A stretch of DNA of 64,000 nucleotides from Phytomonas francai (taxonomy: Eukaryota > Euglenozoa > Kinetoplastea > Trypanosomatida > Trypanosomatidae): positions 758,447 through 822,446 of the forward strand of contig MJCC01000007.1 of NCBI GenBank assembly GCA_001766655.1. Direction: 5' to 3'. Under the pieces are notes generated by a model. That model was not told the DNA's origin, ran no database searches, and saw nothing but the letters and a program-made list of their open reading frames with translations. A program made the translations under genes and the position numbers. Within the stretch, counting starts at the first letter, position 1. Each line of letters begins with the position of its first letter. Positions 44,419 to 53,078 of the stretch are shown piece after piece.

Positions 44419-46716
44419 ATGACTACCACAAATGAGTTAACTCCACAGGACCTTATTTTGTACCGGTCTGTGCTGTACCAGCAAGTCTTGGACGGGCCCA
44501 TCGGCTCCAAGCCTGGTACGGAAATGATGCATACGTTGCGGGACGAATTGATCCGCTCAATGGAAAACACAGAGTTCCCGGAGTATACCGCGGTGCTCGG
44601 TGAACTCTACAAAGTTGTGACGGACAGCCTGGTTTCCGCTTCTCATCGAAATGCACCGCACGAACTGATCAACCATAGCGGGAATGAATTGTGCATCGCA
44701 ACGGACGAAGAGGAATACCAGCTTATGCAGGACGACATCTACGCTGAGGATGATGTTGATGATATTGAGACCAACACCAGCAGCAACAGCCAGACAAATG
44801 TTAGGGACTCAGATCCGAAGCAACGCAAGCGTGAGGAAGTGAAAAAGAAGCGCCGGGAGGAGGAAGAAATGCTACTTAATGAAAAAAAAGTGATGGATGA
44901 AAAGAACAATGTGTACCGAACCATTGGACCCTTCCCGGCTCCTCGGCTGACAGTACGGTCATCCCACAGCATTTTCCCTAGCCGAAAGGCGCTGCAACAC
45001 CGTACCACGGTAGAAACCCCATCCCCATCGTCGTCGTCGGATGACGAAGGCAAGGAGACAGAGCTTCCGCCCGTGGGGAGCTCTTCTGAGTGTGGAGATG
45101 CTGTCGACCACTTGATAGAGTTCTTAAAGCCTTTATCAGTCGACTCACTCAAAAAGGTTGGTGAGAGTGCAAAGGCGAAGCTGCGGCCCTCGTCGCCTCA
45201 CGACGAGTTTGTCTCACAAATCGCCAAAACAGCCGTACGACTGGGTTGCGAAAAGGCCTGCGCATTGATGGATCGTCAAAAAATCATTGACGACGTGACC
45301 ACGCATGTGCAAACCGGTACGTTACCCACTACCGCTAGCATCGACTTCCTGAATACACTCCCCGAAAACCTCAAGCAGTCCCTGGGTAATATACTTGGCC
45401 TTCCGGAGGAGAAGCCACCCGTGGTGGATATGTGGGAGCGCATAGTGGCTATGGGCTTCCTATCGGTTCTGACAAATTTGCGGCTAAAGCCATTGAAAAA
45501 GATTGTAACAGAGCTGAGCATTGAACTGCCAGAGTCGAACTCTACCGAGACATTCTGTGAGGCAATCGTGTTCTCTGCATTTCCGCGTGAACGTCTTCGC
45601 GCAAAAATGTCTAAAGCAAAGCAAAAGAGGGTCAAATTTGCAGTTCCAGTCGACGGCATGTACACGAAGGGCGATATGGGCTTCATTTCGTTTGAAGTTC
45701 TCAACATCTCGATGCTGCCGCGTGAGTCGGAGCGGCACTACTCGCCTGAATTCAGTTTCGCCCAACTAAAATGGAGTTTGCTGTGCATGACGAACAAGGA
45801 ATCTCTCGCGCTGTATCTTTGTCAGACCGGCAGCGTCCACTGCAAGTTTTTGATCACCGTCATCAATCAGAACAACCAAGATGATTCCATATGCAACGAG
45901 GGCACGCAAAGCTTCTCCGCTGTGTCACAAGAAAATGACTGGGGCTTCAACAACGTGATCAAGTTCAACGATCTCATGAACCTGGAGCAAGGATTCGTTA
46001 ACCCCGAGACAGACAGCATCCTTATCCAGGTCGGCATCGTTCTTGTGGAGCCGCTTAAACCGGCCGTGGCGCGGGAAAAGTCGGCGCCGCAGAAGGAGAG
46101 AAAAGCGCCTGCGCCCATTGTCGATGAAGCTGCGGTACTCCAACTTCTCGAGGACGAGAAAACCGAGAATCTCCGTAAGAAGATAAAGCAGGAGATCAAT
46201 AAGACCATCAAGGAGGAAGAGAGAACTCGCAAAGATATCATCCAACGAAGTAACAAGGCGTTTCATGATTTGTCAGAACGCCTAAAACAGGAAACGAAGC
46301 GGGTTCTGAAAGAGTTGGCGGACCGTGAGCGACGTGAAGAGCAGGAACGACAGACAGAACTCGAAAAGATTCGGCATGCTCAGGAGCAAACCGCTGAAAT
46401 GATGAGGAAGTTTGAGAAGTTGAAGAAAGAAAATGTCGAACTCAATCAGGAGAAACAGCAACTCACTCATGAAGCAAAGGAAGCGAAAGCAAAAGCAGAA
46501 AAGCTCAACCAGGAGCTCAAAGGACTTATGGACAAGGTACAGTCTGCACAGCAAAAGGTTAAAACACAGGAAAAGAAGCTTGAATCGGTCAGAATATGCT
46601 ATCAAAATCTTGTTGACGAAGGGTCCGTCACACCAAGCCCCTCTGAAGAGGACGAAGCCGAATTCATAAATGCGAATCTCACCCGGCTTATTGATGAGAT
46701 GACGGTGGACATGTAA
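44419..46716 (+). CDS. Hypothetical coiled-coil protein, 765 aa
   Basis: I take ATG 44419 (MTTTNELTPQDL), as frames above it start with a non-ATG codon. Residues 1-90 are helical and may be a small LisH- or ARF-like module. A long acidic, Ser-rich disordered region follows (about 90-230), with a Lys/Arg/Glu-rich helix at about 135-160. Residues about 235-400 are helical, and about 410-560 look beta-rich, including FISFEVLNIS and LIQVGIVLV, perhaps a C2-like sandwich. From about 580 to 745 there is a continuous heptad-type coiled coil rich in Lys, Glu and Gln. This is a typical cytoskeletal or flagellar architecture, but I do not recognise the family. Confidence 0.82.
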   Translation: MTTTNELTPQDLILYRSVLYQQVLDGPIGSKPGTEMMHTLRDELIRSMENTEFPEYTAVLGELYKVVTDSLVSASHRNAPHELINHSGNELCIATDEEEYQLMQDDIYAEDDVDDIETNTSSNSQTNVRDSDPKQRKREEVKKKRREEEEMLLNEKKVMDEKNNVYRTIGPFPAPRLTVRSSHSIFPSRKALQHRTTVETPSPSSSSDDEGKETELPPVGSSSECGDAVDHLIEFLKPLSVDSLKKVGESAKAKLRPSSPHDEFVSQIAKTAVRLGCEKACALMDRQKIIDDVTTHVQTGTLPTTASIDFLNTLPENLKQSLGNILGLPEEKPPVVDMWERIVAMGFLSVLTNLRLKPLKKIVTELSIELPESNSTETFCEAIVFSAFPRERLRAKMSKAKQKRVKFAVPVDGMYTKGDMGFISFEVLNISMLPRESERHYSPEFSFAQLKWSLLCMTNKESLALYLCQTGSVHCKFLITVINQNNQDDSICNEGTQSFSAVSQENDWGFNNVIKFNDLMNLEQGFVNPETDSILIQVGIVLVEPLKPAVAREKSAPQKERKAPAPIVDEAAVLQLLEDEKTENLRKKIKQEINKTIKEEERTRKDIIQRSNKAFHDLSERLKQETKRVLKELADRERREEQERQTELEKIRHAQEQTAEMMRKFEKLKKENVELNQEKQQLTHEAKEAKAKAEKLNQELKGLMDKVQSAQQKVKTQEKKLESVRICYQNLVDEGSVTPSPSEEDEAEFINANLTRLIDEMTVDM

Positions 46717-47118
46717 TTAGTTGATCGATGTTTTTTATTGGTCTTTGGTGTTACTTCTCACTTCGTTCACATGTGTGGTTGATTTTCCATTTTTTTGTAT
46801 CTTCACGTTCGGTGGTTCCGACTGCCCTAATGCTTAAGGAGTGAATTATAGATAAGGAAATGGTGATTAATTCGTTGTTGTTTTACTGGTTTGGTTCTCT
46901 TTTATACATAAGCCGATAAGTATTCCTATATATAATTTAAAGATAAAGACCCTCTAGAAGGTGTACATTTTGTATGTATTCAGAGCCAACAGTCCGTTTG
47001 GAACGGCTAAAATGGTTAGTTTCGAGTGAAGTAAAAAATATTTCTCTTTTCCCTTTTATCGTGCTCATTTAGAAGATTTCTTTAGGTTTGCATTTTTGAG
47101 AACTATTTCGTAAAGAAG
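46717..47118. other. Intergenic region
   Basis: No gene is seen. It is T-rich; TTTCTCTTTTCCCTTTTATCG near 47040 followed by AGAAG near 47073 is a plausible trans-splicing signal for the next gene. Confidence 0.6.
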
Positions 47119-47544
47119 ATGCCCTTTTTAAAGCTCTTTCGACCAGCTTCCATCGCTGGTATTATATTCGGTATCGCATGTATGTTCTTAATTGACAGTA
47201 TCATTCTTGCCAAAAAAGAAGTGGTTCCAGCGGATGGTTTATCGTTCGTCGTATACGTTCCACCGATTTTCTCGGTTGTGGGTTTCCTGCTGTTTATGCT
47301 AGTTACACCCTCTGATATCAGGGAAGATCGAGGCAAGGCCAAGGTTGTCCTCTTTATTTCGTGGCTATGCATGTTAAGCTCTAGTCTAGCAGCTTTAACG
47401 GTCGTATTTCTATGCTATAGTGGCGAACAAAGACGGGAGCGAGCCATGCCTGGTGTCGAGCTGGCCGTGTTTACAGGTATTGTCCCCTTTGCGGGTTCGA
47501 TACTGTGGTGGAGTCGAAGTTCTGATTGTGGCAATGATTGGTAA
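47119..47544 (+). CDS. TMEM50-like four-helix membrane protein
   Basis: The protein has 141 residues and four hydrophobic helices (about 10-28, 43-62, 75-95 and 113-130). Order and spacing fit the TMEM50/UPF0220 family: a first helix ending in an acidic residue (FLIDSIIL), a central PPIFSVVGFLLFMLV helix, and a loop with DxRxDRGKAK before the third helix. The match is moderate. TMEM50 proteins sit in the ER/early secretory membranes, and their role is poorly defined. Normal length for the family. Confidence 0.72.
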   Translation: MPFLKLFRPASIAGIIFGIACMFLIDSIILAKKEVVPADGLSFVVYVPPIFSVVGFLLFMLVTPSDIREDRGKAKVVLFISWLCMLSSSLAALTVVFLCYSGEQRRERAMPGVELAVFTGIVPFAGSILWWSRSSDCGNDW

Positions 47545-47854
47545 AAGCATATTCAAAAACTATAGAATTGCTTGATATATTTTTAGCAATATTACTTCTC
47601 CATGAATTTATACAATGCTGCAGTTCGCATACACATCTTTGATATATTTGAGTACACGAAAAAGGTGAATAGAATAAAATAAAAGCCCCAGCAGCGGAGT
47701 ATGACAGGTGTTTTGTCAAAATTTAGAGAAGCCTAATAGCAAAAAAACGTGTCTCACTTTTCACAGTCTTAAATAAGTAGGGAAAGGATAGTGCGAACTC
47801 TATTAAAAATAGACGGATTGCTTTGCTTGTTCACATTTATAGTATGAAAATTCA
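47545..47854. other. Intergenic region
   Basis: No gene is seen. It is AT-rich, with a pyrimidine-rich stretch (GTCTCACTTTTCACAG) ending in AG at about 47766, suitable for splicing of the next gene. Confidence 0.6.
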
Positions 47855-48559
47855 ATGCGTCGAATACACGTTCGCAAGTTGATTGGCACAGTTTATGTGC
47901 GAACCTTCGACTCGTCCCAGAGATTTGGAAAAGAATTAGGTTTGGGGCATAGGATGCAGGATATCCCAGTCCTTACTGGCAACCCCCGCCCTGTGGCGCG
48001 CGAAGATGCCTGGCAGTGCCCCTACAAACTCTCCGATCGTATGGAATTTGTGATTCGAGATGTTTTACAGAAACAAAAATGGAGCGAGGCTGAAATACAG
48101 CGCGAACTGAGCCAGATTTTTGAGCGTAAAGCGCTCGGCTGCCACGCATCTCTCAATACATGGTCCACGGTGGAAGAGTTCCAGCGGACGCCGTGGTACC
48201 GTCGCTACAGGCCCAGCGACGACACGGTTGCCAAGTTTATATCCTACGAGGCGATGAAACTTTTGGAAGAAACGCTCATCCCACCATCGCTCCGCGTCGA
48301 CCCGTACTCTCACCTCCGCAAGCGCCATATGGAGGACAACTGGATGAATGATCGCTTCTCAGAGGACTCCGCTAAGTATGTGACGCGTGAAGTACTAGCA
48401 CAGCAAACGGTCGGGATGCCGCAGTACGGAAAAATCACTCGAAAAAAATTTATGGAATTCGAGAAAAAATTCCTCACACTCCAGGGATCCAACATGCACG
48501 TGAATGAGGCATATGCTGCCTGGCTTCGAGATGCAGAGTCAGAAAACAAAAAAAAATAG
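47855..48559 (+). CDS. Hypothetical protein, 234 aa, probably mitochondrial
   Basis: The N-terminus is basic and lacks acidic residues for 18 positions (MRRIHVRKLIGTVYVRTF), as in mitochondrial presequences. The body is charged and helical, rich in Arg, Trp and Tyr (TPWYRRYRPSDD, HMEDNWMNDRFSED), and ends in a Lys-rich tail. This is the look of kinetoplastid mitochondrial ribosomal or respiratory-complex subunits, but no specific family is recognised. Codon use is normal. Confidence 0.75.
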   Translation: MRRIHVRKLIGTVYVRTFDSSQRFGKELGLGHRMQDIPVLTGNPRPVAREDAWQCPYKLSDRMEFVIRDVLQKQKWSEAEIQRELSQIFERKALGCHASLNTWSTVEEFQRTPWYRRYRPSDDTVAKFISYEAMKLLEETLIPPSLRVDPYSHLRKRHMEDNWMNDRFSEDSAKYVTREVLAQQTVGMPQYGKITRKKFMEFEKKFLTLQGSNMHVNEAYAAWLRDAESENKKK

Positions 48560-48812
48560 AGAAAGCGCATCAAGCAGTACCACTTTGGTGCATCTCGGCA
48601 TGTCCCCCCACCCACCCCACCCACCCACGTGAGTGAAGCTAAATGGAAAATTTTGTGGACTCTCTACTTATCACAAAAGCATATCTTGTTTCCTAAGAAG
48701 TCTCTTGAATTTTGCTAACAGTAATAAAGATGCTTGTATTTTCCCCATTTTTGCGCGTTTTGTTTCTAGGATTTGTTTGCAAAGCAATCGTTTCCGGTGT
48801 AGTTGTTTGTTT

Positions 48813-49550
48813 ATGCCGCTCAGGCAGGGAAAGGCAAAAAAGGAGTCCCTCGAAACGCTAGCTGCTGCTGCTACGGATGCGGTACGGCAACAGCAGTATC
48901 AGGATATCGAGGAGCGCCGATTAAAGGAATGGGAAAATTACCAGCGAAGCAATCGATCTGCTGAGATGCGGAACTGCAGTCGTGCGTTTCTCGACATCAG
49001 TATTGGTGACGTTCTGACCGGACGCCTTGTCGTGGAACTGTTTGACCAGGTAGTGCCTGCGACCGTGTCGCATTTCTGCTCCCTGGTCACAGGGAGTGCC
49101 GGCACCGACGCCGCGACCGGGATTAAAAAGGACTACCTGCACTGCCCTCTCAGCTTCATCGACAGGGAGCACAACTTGCTGGTCTTTGGGGAGCGCAATG
49201 TGACATGGGTGGACCCCATTGCAGACGAGAATTTCGCCCTGCGGCACGCAGAGCGTGGTCTACTGACAATGATCTCCTACGGGCCGCACACCGCAAACTA
49301 CGCCTTCGGGGTCACCCTCGCACCATCGCCAAGTATGGACTTTTGTCAAGTAGTCTTTGGAAAAATTGTGACAGGACTCTCGGTCCTGGGGAAGTTGGAA
49401 AACTTACCCGCGGACGCAGTAGGGCGCGCGCTAAGCCCTGCTGGGATCTCATTCTGCGGTGCGCTTACCGGAAGTCGGCCATCGGGTCGTTGGAACCAGT
49501 GCCCGGAAGCAGAACAGCATTCTGTAGAAGAGATAGCGGACCAACATTGA
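48813..49550 (+). CDS. Divergent cyclophilin-like protein
   Basis: The protein has 245 residues from ATG 48813; upstream in-frame codons belong to a leader. A charged coiled N-terminal helix (about 5-45) precedes a cyclophilin fold (about 52-215): LVVELFDQVVPATVSHFCSL matches the family start, then DENFALRHAERGLLTM and a VVFGKIVTGLSVL strand. The residues needed for isomerase activity are altered. The FHR motif with the catalytic Arg is replaced by FIDR. The GPNTNGSQFFI segment reads GPHTANYAFGV. The Trp of the cyclosporin pocket is not visible. It is therefore probably a non-catalytic, scaffold-type cyclophilin. It is the last gene before the convergent strand switch. Confidence 0.85.
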   Translation: MPLRQGKAKKESLETLAAAATDAVRQQQYQDIEERRLKEWENYQRSNRSAEMRNCSRAFLDISIGDVLTGRLVVELFDQVVPATVSHFCSLVTGSAGTDAATGIKKDYLHCPLSFIDREHNLLVFGERNVTWVDPIADENFALRHAERGLLTMISYGPHTANYAFGVTLAPSPSMDFCQVVFGKIVTGLSVLGKLENLPADAVGRALSPAGISFCGALTGSRPSGRWNQCPEAEQHSVEEIADQH

Positions 49551-50778
49551 GCAGAGTGTAATGCTCAAGAGTTTACATAGAACATTTTTCACCGTCAAAT
49601 GTAATATAGTCAATAATATTCCGATACATACTTCTTGCTTTCGCATATCTGTTTAAATACATATGGCACAAAGATTCTTAACCATTTACGCTTGTAGATT
49701 ACATTGGTACTTACCCTTTTTAACGCAAGAATTTTTCTTTAACTGCTTGTTTCTGTTCATCTTCAGAGAAATGGCATCATCTCACATAAAGGAAATATTT
49801 GGTGCCACTAGTTAAATCGTATTTTTTACTATAATTTTGGATGCGCATTTTCCCCATTCTAGCAAACCGCTCCTTGAGGTCACGTGTGCTATAATGTTAC
49901 CGGGGGGGGGGGGGGGGGGGGGGGGAAGAGGGGATCCGAAGGAAAGTGTGCCCTATGCGCCGCAGCCGGGGCTCTAGCCTTGACCCGTTTTTGCGGCAAT
50001 CATCCCGCAATCCAACACATGACAGCTGTGAACACTAAGCCGCTGCCCCAACACACACACATACACACAAACAACCCTATTATCGCTATGCAATAACACA
50101 TGCGAAATCCAGGCCCCTTGTTTGGCACATTTCACAAATGAATGTCAAGCGCCTTCTTTTACCCAAAGGGCATCACCCCAAGCAAGGCGCAGAAAGCCGA
50201 ACCCGGGGAGACCAAGGGGTTCCCAAACAAAACGGAACCAAAGAGCCCGGAATGTTTCAGGAAAAGCGGGGAGTCCCCTCCCCAGGAGATGAGGGGGGGA
50301 GGGGGTGAAGAGCTGCCCCCCCCCCCCTCCTTCGCAATGCCCGCCCACGATTCCGAAACGAAATAGGTAGGGGTCTCGAAAATCATGCTTCTCAGCCCAA
50401 AACTGTTCTGGAAGGTCAAAAAAAGGCAAAAAAGTTTGGAAAGGGAGACCACGAAGTTTGGAAATGCCATTAGCTACCTTTTTTGTGGGGGGTGGAGGAG
50501 ATTTTACAATCTCAGCTGGGGGCTGTCGAGTTCCCAACCAGGCACCAATTTGATAAACCACTCTTTTTTGTCTTGACTATCAAATATCATGGAATATTAC
50601 CCGATTCATGAAAAAAAAGCTTTGCAATACAATGTCATACCTTTAAAGCGGCGTGTGTAAATATTGGGTTCTTGAGACTGAAGTTATCCTGTTTACATTC
50701 ATTTTTACCGAGATGGCTCTCACACCTGTCGCTGCCTTCAGGCTGTACGTAGAGTATCCTGCAGAAAACCAGCACAAT
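49551..50778. other. Convergent strand-switch region
   Basis: Plus-strand genes end at 49550 and minus-strand genes end at 50779, so two polycistronic units converge here. The left part is AT-rich. A G24 run follows at 49902, then a block (about 50100-50570) with many G and C runs (CCCCCCCCCC near 50320, GGGGGGAGGGGG near 50295) and no supported gene, despite a 74-codon frame on the plus strand. In kinetoplastids such regions are transcription termination zones, often marked by base J and histone H3 variant. This is inferred from orientation alone. Confidence 0.75.
49902..49925. repeat. G24 homopolymer
   Basis: Twenty-four consecutive guanines on the plus strand, followed by AAGAGGGGAT. Confidence 0.85.
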
Positions 50779-51756
50779 TTACAAGCCACCTCCATCCAAT
50801 TTCACACCAACAGGCAGCAAATGAACAATACTCTTACGGCATTTACATTGAAAGCGCTGCACAAGGATATTCATGTTTTGTAATAATAAAAAGCACATGC
50901 CTTTATAGAGCCGCGTAGTAATATGCTCTATGGTTTTTATTATTTCTTTCACTTGATGCGGCATATGATTTCGAAAAAGGGTGGCCTGTGTGAAGTAAAT
51001 ATACCAACGTTCAAATAGCTGAGCCTGTTCAAGCGCATTGCAAGCGCATGAGAGAGCCACCTCGATATCCCCCCCTTGCTGTCCCCACTTTTTCATCCTC
51101 GAAAAGAGACCCCACACCGTCTTCCTAGCTGGCTTGGCACCCTCACTTTTTCCCATGCTGCTGCGAAGGGCCCCATGCAGCTCCTGTTCACAGGATAGAA
51201 ACTTTTGGAGTGCTTGTAAAACCTTTGGCACATCCCCAGGTGTGCGCATTGAGGTCAATGGCTCCATCGCGCTACATAACGATGAAAAATAAAATGTCTT
51301 TGCCTCAATAAAACCTAACGAAGCAGCGCCGCCATCCTGGTGCCATACCTCCCTAAAGACGTACAAATCAGGCGTCAAGAAGGCTCCATTCTGAATGGAT
51401 CTCATGAGCAAGCGCATGAGCCAGTAGACCCGGAGAACAGGCTGCTCGGGTGCTCTGTAGTCCTCCAGTGGTATGGTAGCGAGTGAAAACTGAATAGGAA
51501 ATGTAGGGTACAGACTAACCTCTTCTTGGTTACTATTCGAACTCTGCAGTAGGTCAACTATCCGTCCTACATCCTCAGTATTCCGCCGCACGAGAAGTGC
51601 TAATTCAGGCGGGAGATTAGGAATCAACGCATCAAGACGAACCATAGCTGCTGTATACATTTTCACAGCTTCATCTATTTTATCTGCATGATTAAGCGAC
51701 CTTGCCTGTTGAAGTATCGTCAGGTCCTGGATTAGCTCCTCCACTAAAAGATCCAT
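50779..51756 (-). CDS. MIT-like domain protein, 325 aa
   Basis: This is the last gene of the minus-strand unit. The N-terminal 75 residues form a three-helix pattern like the MIT domain of Vps4 and spastin (ARSLNHADKIDEAVKMYTAAM, then LVRRNTEDVGRIVDLL). MIT domains bind ESCRT-III tails. The remaining 250 residues are helical with no catalytic domain recognised; there is no AAA ATPase or protease region. A basic segment (about 205-225) and a final Val/Leu-rich stretch are visible. A role at endosomal membranes is suggested but not shown. It lies near the convergent switch and ends 1.2 kb from the oppositely oriented cyclophilin gene. Confidence 0.75.
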   Translation of the reverse strand: MDLLVEELIQDLTILQQARSLNHADKIDEAVKMYTAAMVRLDALIPNLPPELALLVRRNTEDVGRIVDLLQSSNSNQEEVSLYPTFPIQFSLATIPLEDYRAPEQPVLRVYWLMRLLMRSIQNGAFLTPDLYVFREVWHQDGGAASLGFIEAKTFYFSSLCSAMEPLTSMRTPGDVPKVLQALQKFLSCEQELHGALRSSMGKSEGAKPARKTVWGLFSRMKKWGQQGGDIEVALSCACNALEQAQLFERWYIYFTQATLFRNHMPHQVKEIIKTIEHITTRLYKGMCFLLLQNMNILVQRFQCKCRKSIVHLLPVGVKLDGGGL

Positions 51757-52007
51757 GGTACTTTTATGAAATAGATAAACAATCGTTTAACCAAAGATAT
51801 CTCTAACGTACGTATGCTATTGAGAAAAATAAAGGAGGAGCAGTGAGCAAAGCGTCAAAATATAGTAAAAAATAATTAGATAAAAAACAATATTTTACAC
51901 GAAAATTCATAAACTATTAAAGACATTTATGAAAAAATCATATTATTGGTCGAATACAAAAATAAAACGTAGAGAGAAATTGCCCTAAACTCAAGGAAAA
52001 GGTGTAC

Positions 52008-52268
52008 CTAGTGCAAGCGGCGTGCCTCACGTTCAGTTTCCATGAGGGACAGCATGTCGTTCTCCTTGCACGGGCCCTTCACGTTGCGCACAATCGTGCG
52101 GTTCGCATCGGGAGAACCAGCGGGGGCCATGAGGCGAACGCGAACCTGAGTTACGTTGCCGCGGGAGCCGGTGCGACCAAGAACCTTGATCACAAGCCCG
52201 ACCTGAGCTTCGTCAGTCTGAGCAACGACGTCCTCAGCCTTCTTAGTATCCTTCTTCACGTCAGTCAT
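52008..52268 (-). CDS. RPS28: 40S ribosomal protein S28 (eS28), copy 1
   Basis: The 86-residue protein matches eS28: a short charged N-terminus ([13 protein letters not shown]), then [29 protein letters not shown] and the near-invariant [10 protein letters not shown] end. It is part of the small-subunit head near the mRNA exit. A second copy at 52465-52725 encodes exactly the same protein. Their coding sequences differ at two synonymous positions, and the flanking UTRs do not match. The gene is GC-rich in AT-rich surroundings, as expected of a highly expressed gene. Confidence 0.97.
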   Translation of the reverse strand: MTDVKKDTKKAEDVVAQTDEAQVGLVIKVLGRTGSRGNVTQVRVRLMAPAGSPDANRTIVRNVKGPCKENDMLSLMETEREARRLH

Positions 52269-52464
52269 GAGAATAAAGACTTTCGGAAACGAAAAGAAAG
52301 TAATGGTGGGGGGAAAAAGTGACTATAAAATGAGTAAATAGAATTCAACCTATAATGGGAACAGTAGCAGTTAAAGAAAAAAAAAGTAAATTTATTATTT
52401 AAAAAGAAGAAAAGATGCGAAGCTAAAGCAGACAGTGAACTAACACGAAATCGAAATGAATTCA

Positions 52465-52725
52465 CTAGTGCAAGCGGCGTGCCTCACGTTCAGTTTCCAT
52501 GAGGGACAGCATGTCGTTCTCCTTGCACGGGCCCTTCACGTTGCGCACAATCGTGCGGTTCGCATCGGGAGAACCAGCGGGGGCCATGAGGCGAACGCGA
52601 ACCTGAGTTACGTTGCCGCGGGAGCCGGTGCGACCAAGAACCTTGATCACAAGCCCGACCTGAGCTTCGTCAGTCTGGGCAACAACGTCCTCAGCCTTCT
52701 TAGTATCCTTCTTCACGTCAGTCAT
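52465..52725 (-). CDS. RPS28: 40S ribosomal protein S28 (eS28), copy 2
   Basis: This is the upstream copy in transcription order, 457 bases from copy 1 and encoding an identical 86-residue protein. I take ATG at 52725 (MTDVKK), as in copy 1; an open frame continues upstream of it but is not shared between copies. Tandem duplication is common for kinetoplastid ribosomal-protein genes, where dosage replaces promoter control. Confidence 0.96.
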   Translation of the reverse strand: MTDVKKDTKKAEDVVAQTDEAQVGLVIKVLGRTGSRGNVTQVRVRLMAPAGSPDANRTIVRNVKGPCKENDMLSLMETEREARRLH

Positions 52726-53078
52726 ACTTCCCCTAAATTGGAAGGAACTATTAAAATTAGAAGATAAGGTGGGAAAAAACAAGAGTTCTCTTTTAGACAA
52801 ATCCAGAAAAATAATAACCCCAGTTGTGCTGAATCAGCCCATTATACGCAGGCGCTCATAGGTAATAATTATAGTGCAGAATGGATACGTGACCATGTGA
52901 GGAGACTCCTTGTCATCATTTTATAAAACGTAGTTTGAGGAAAGTGTATAGGCAGCAACTAGCAATAGTCGTATCAGCTACACAAGCCATTTAGAAAATA
53001 AAAATTGATTGCACTCTCAACTTACCCCGTCACCTCATCCATTCATCACCAAGTGTTTCTATGTTGCGCACCGAACAG
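52726..53078. other. Intergenic region
   Basis: No gene is seen. The composition is AT-rich with no long repeats. It serves as 3' flank of the CDP-DAG synthase and leader of RPS28 copy 2. Confidence 0.55.

Noticed and set aside
50142..50366. Pro/Lys-rich 74-codon frame in the switch region
   Set aside because: Low complexity, broken by G and C runs, and overlapped by equally long frames on the other strand.
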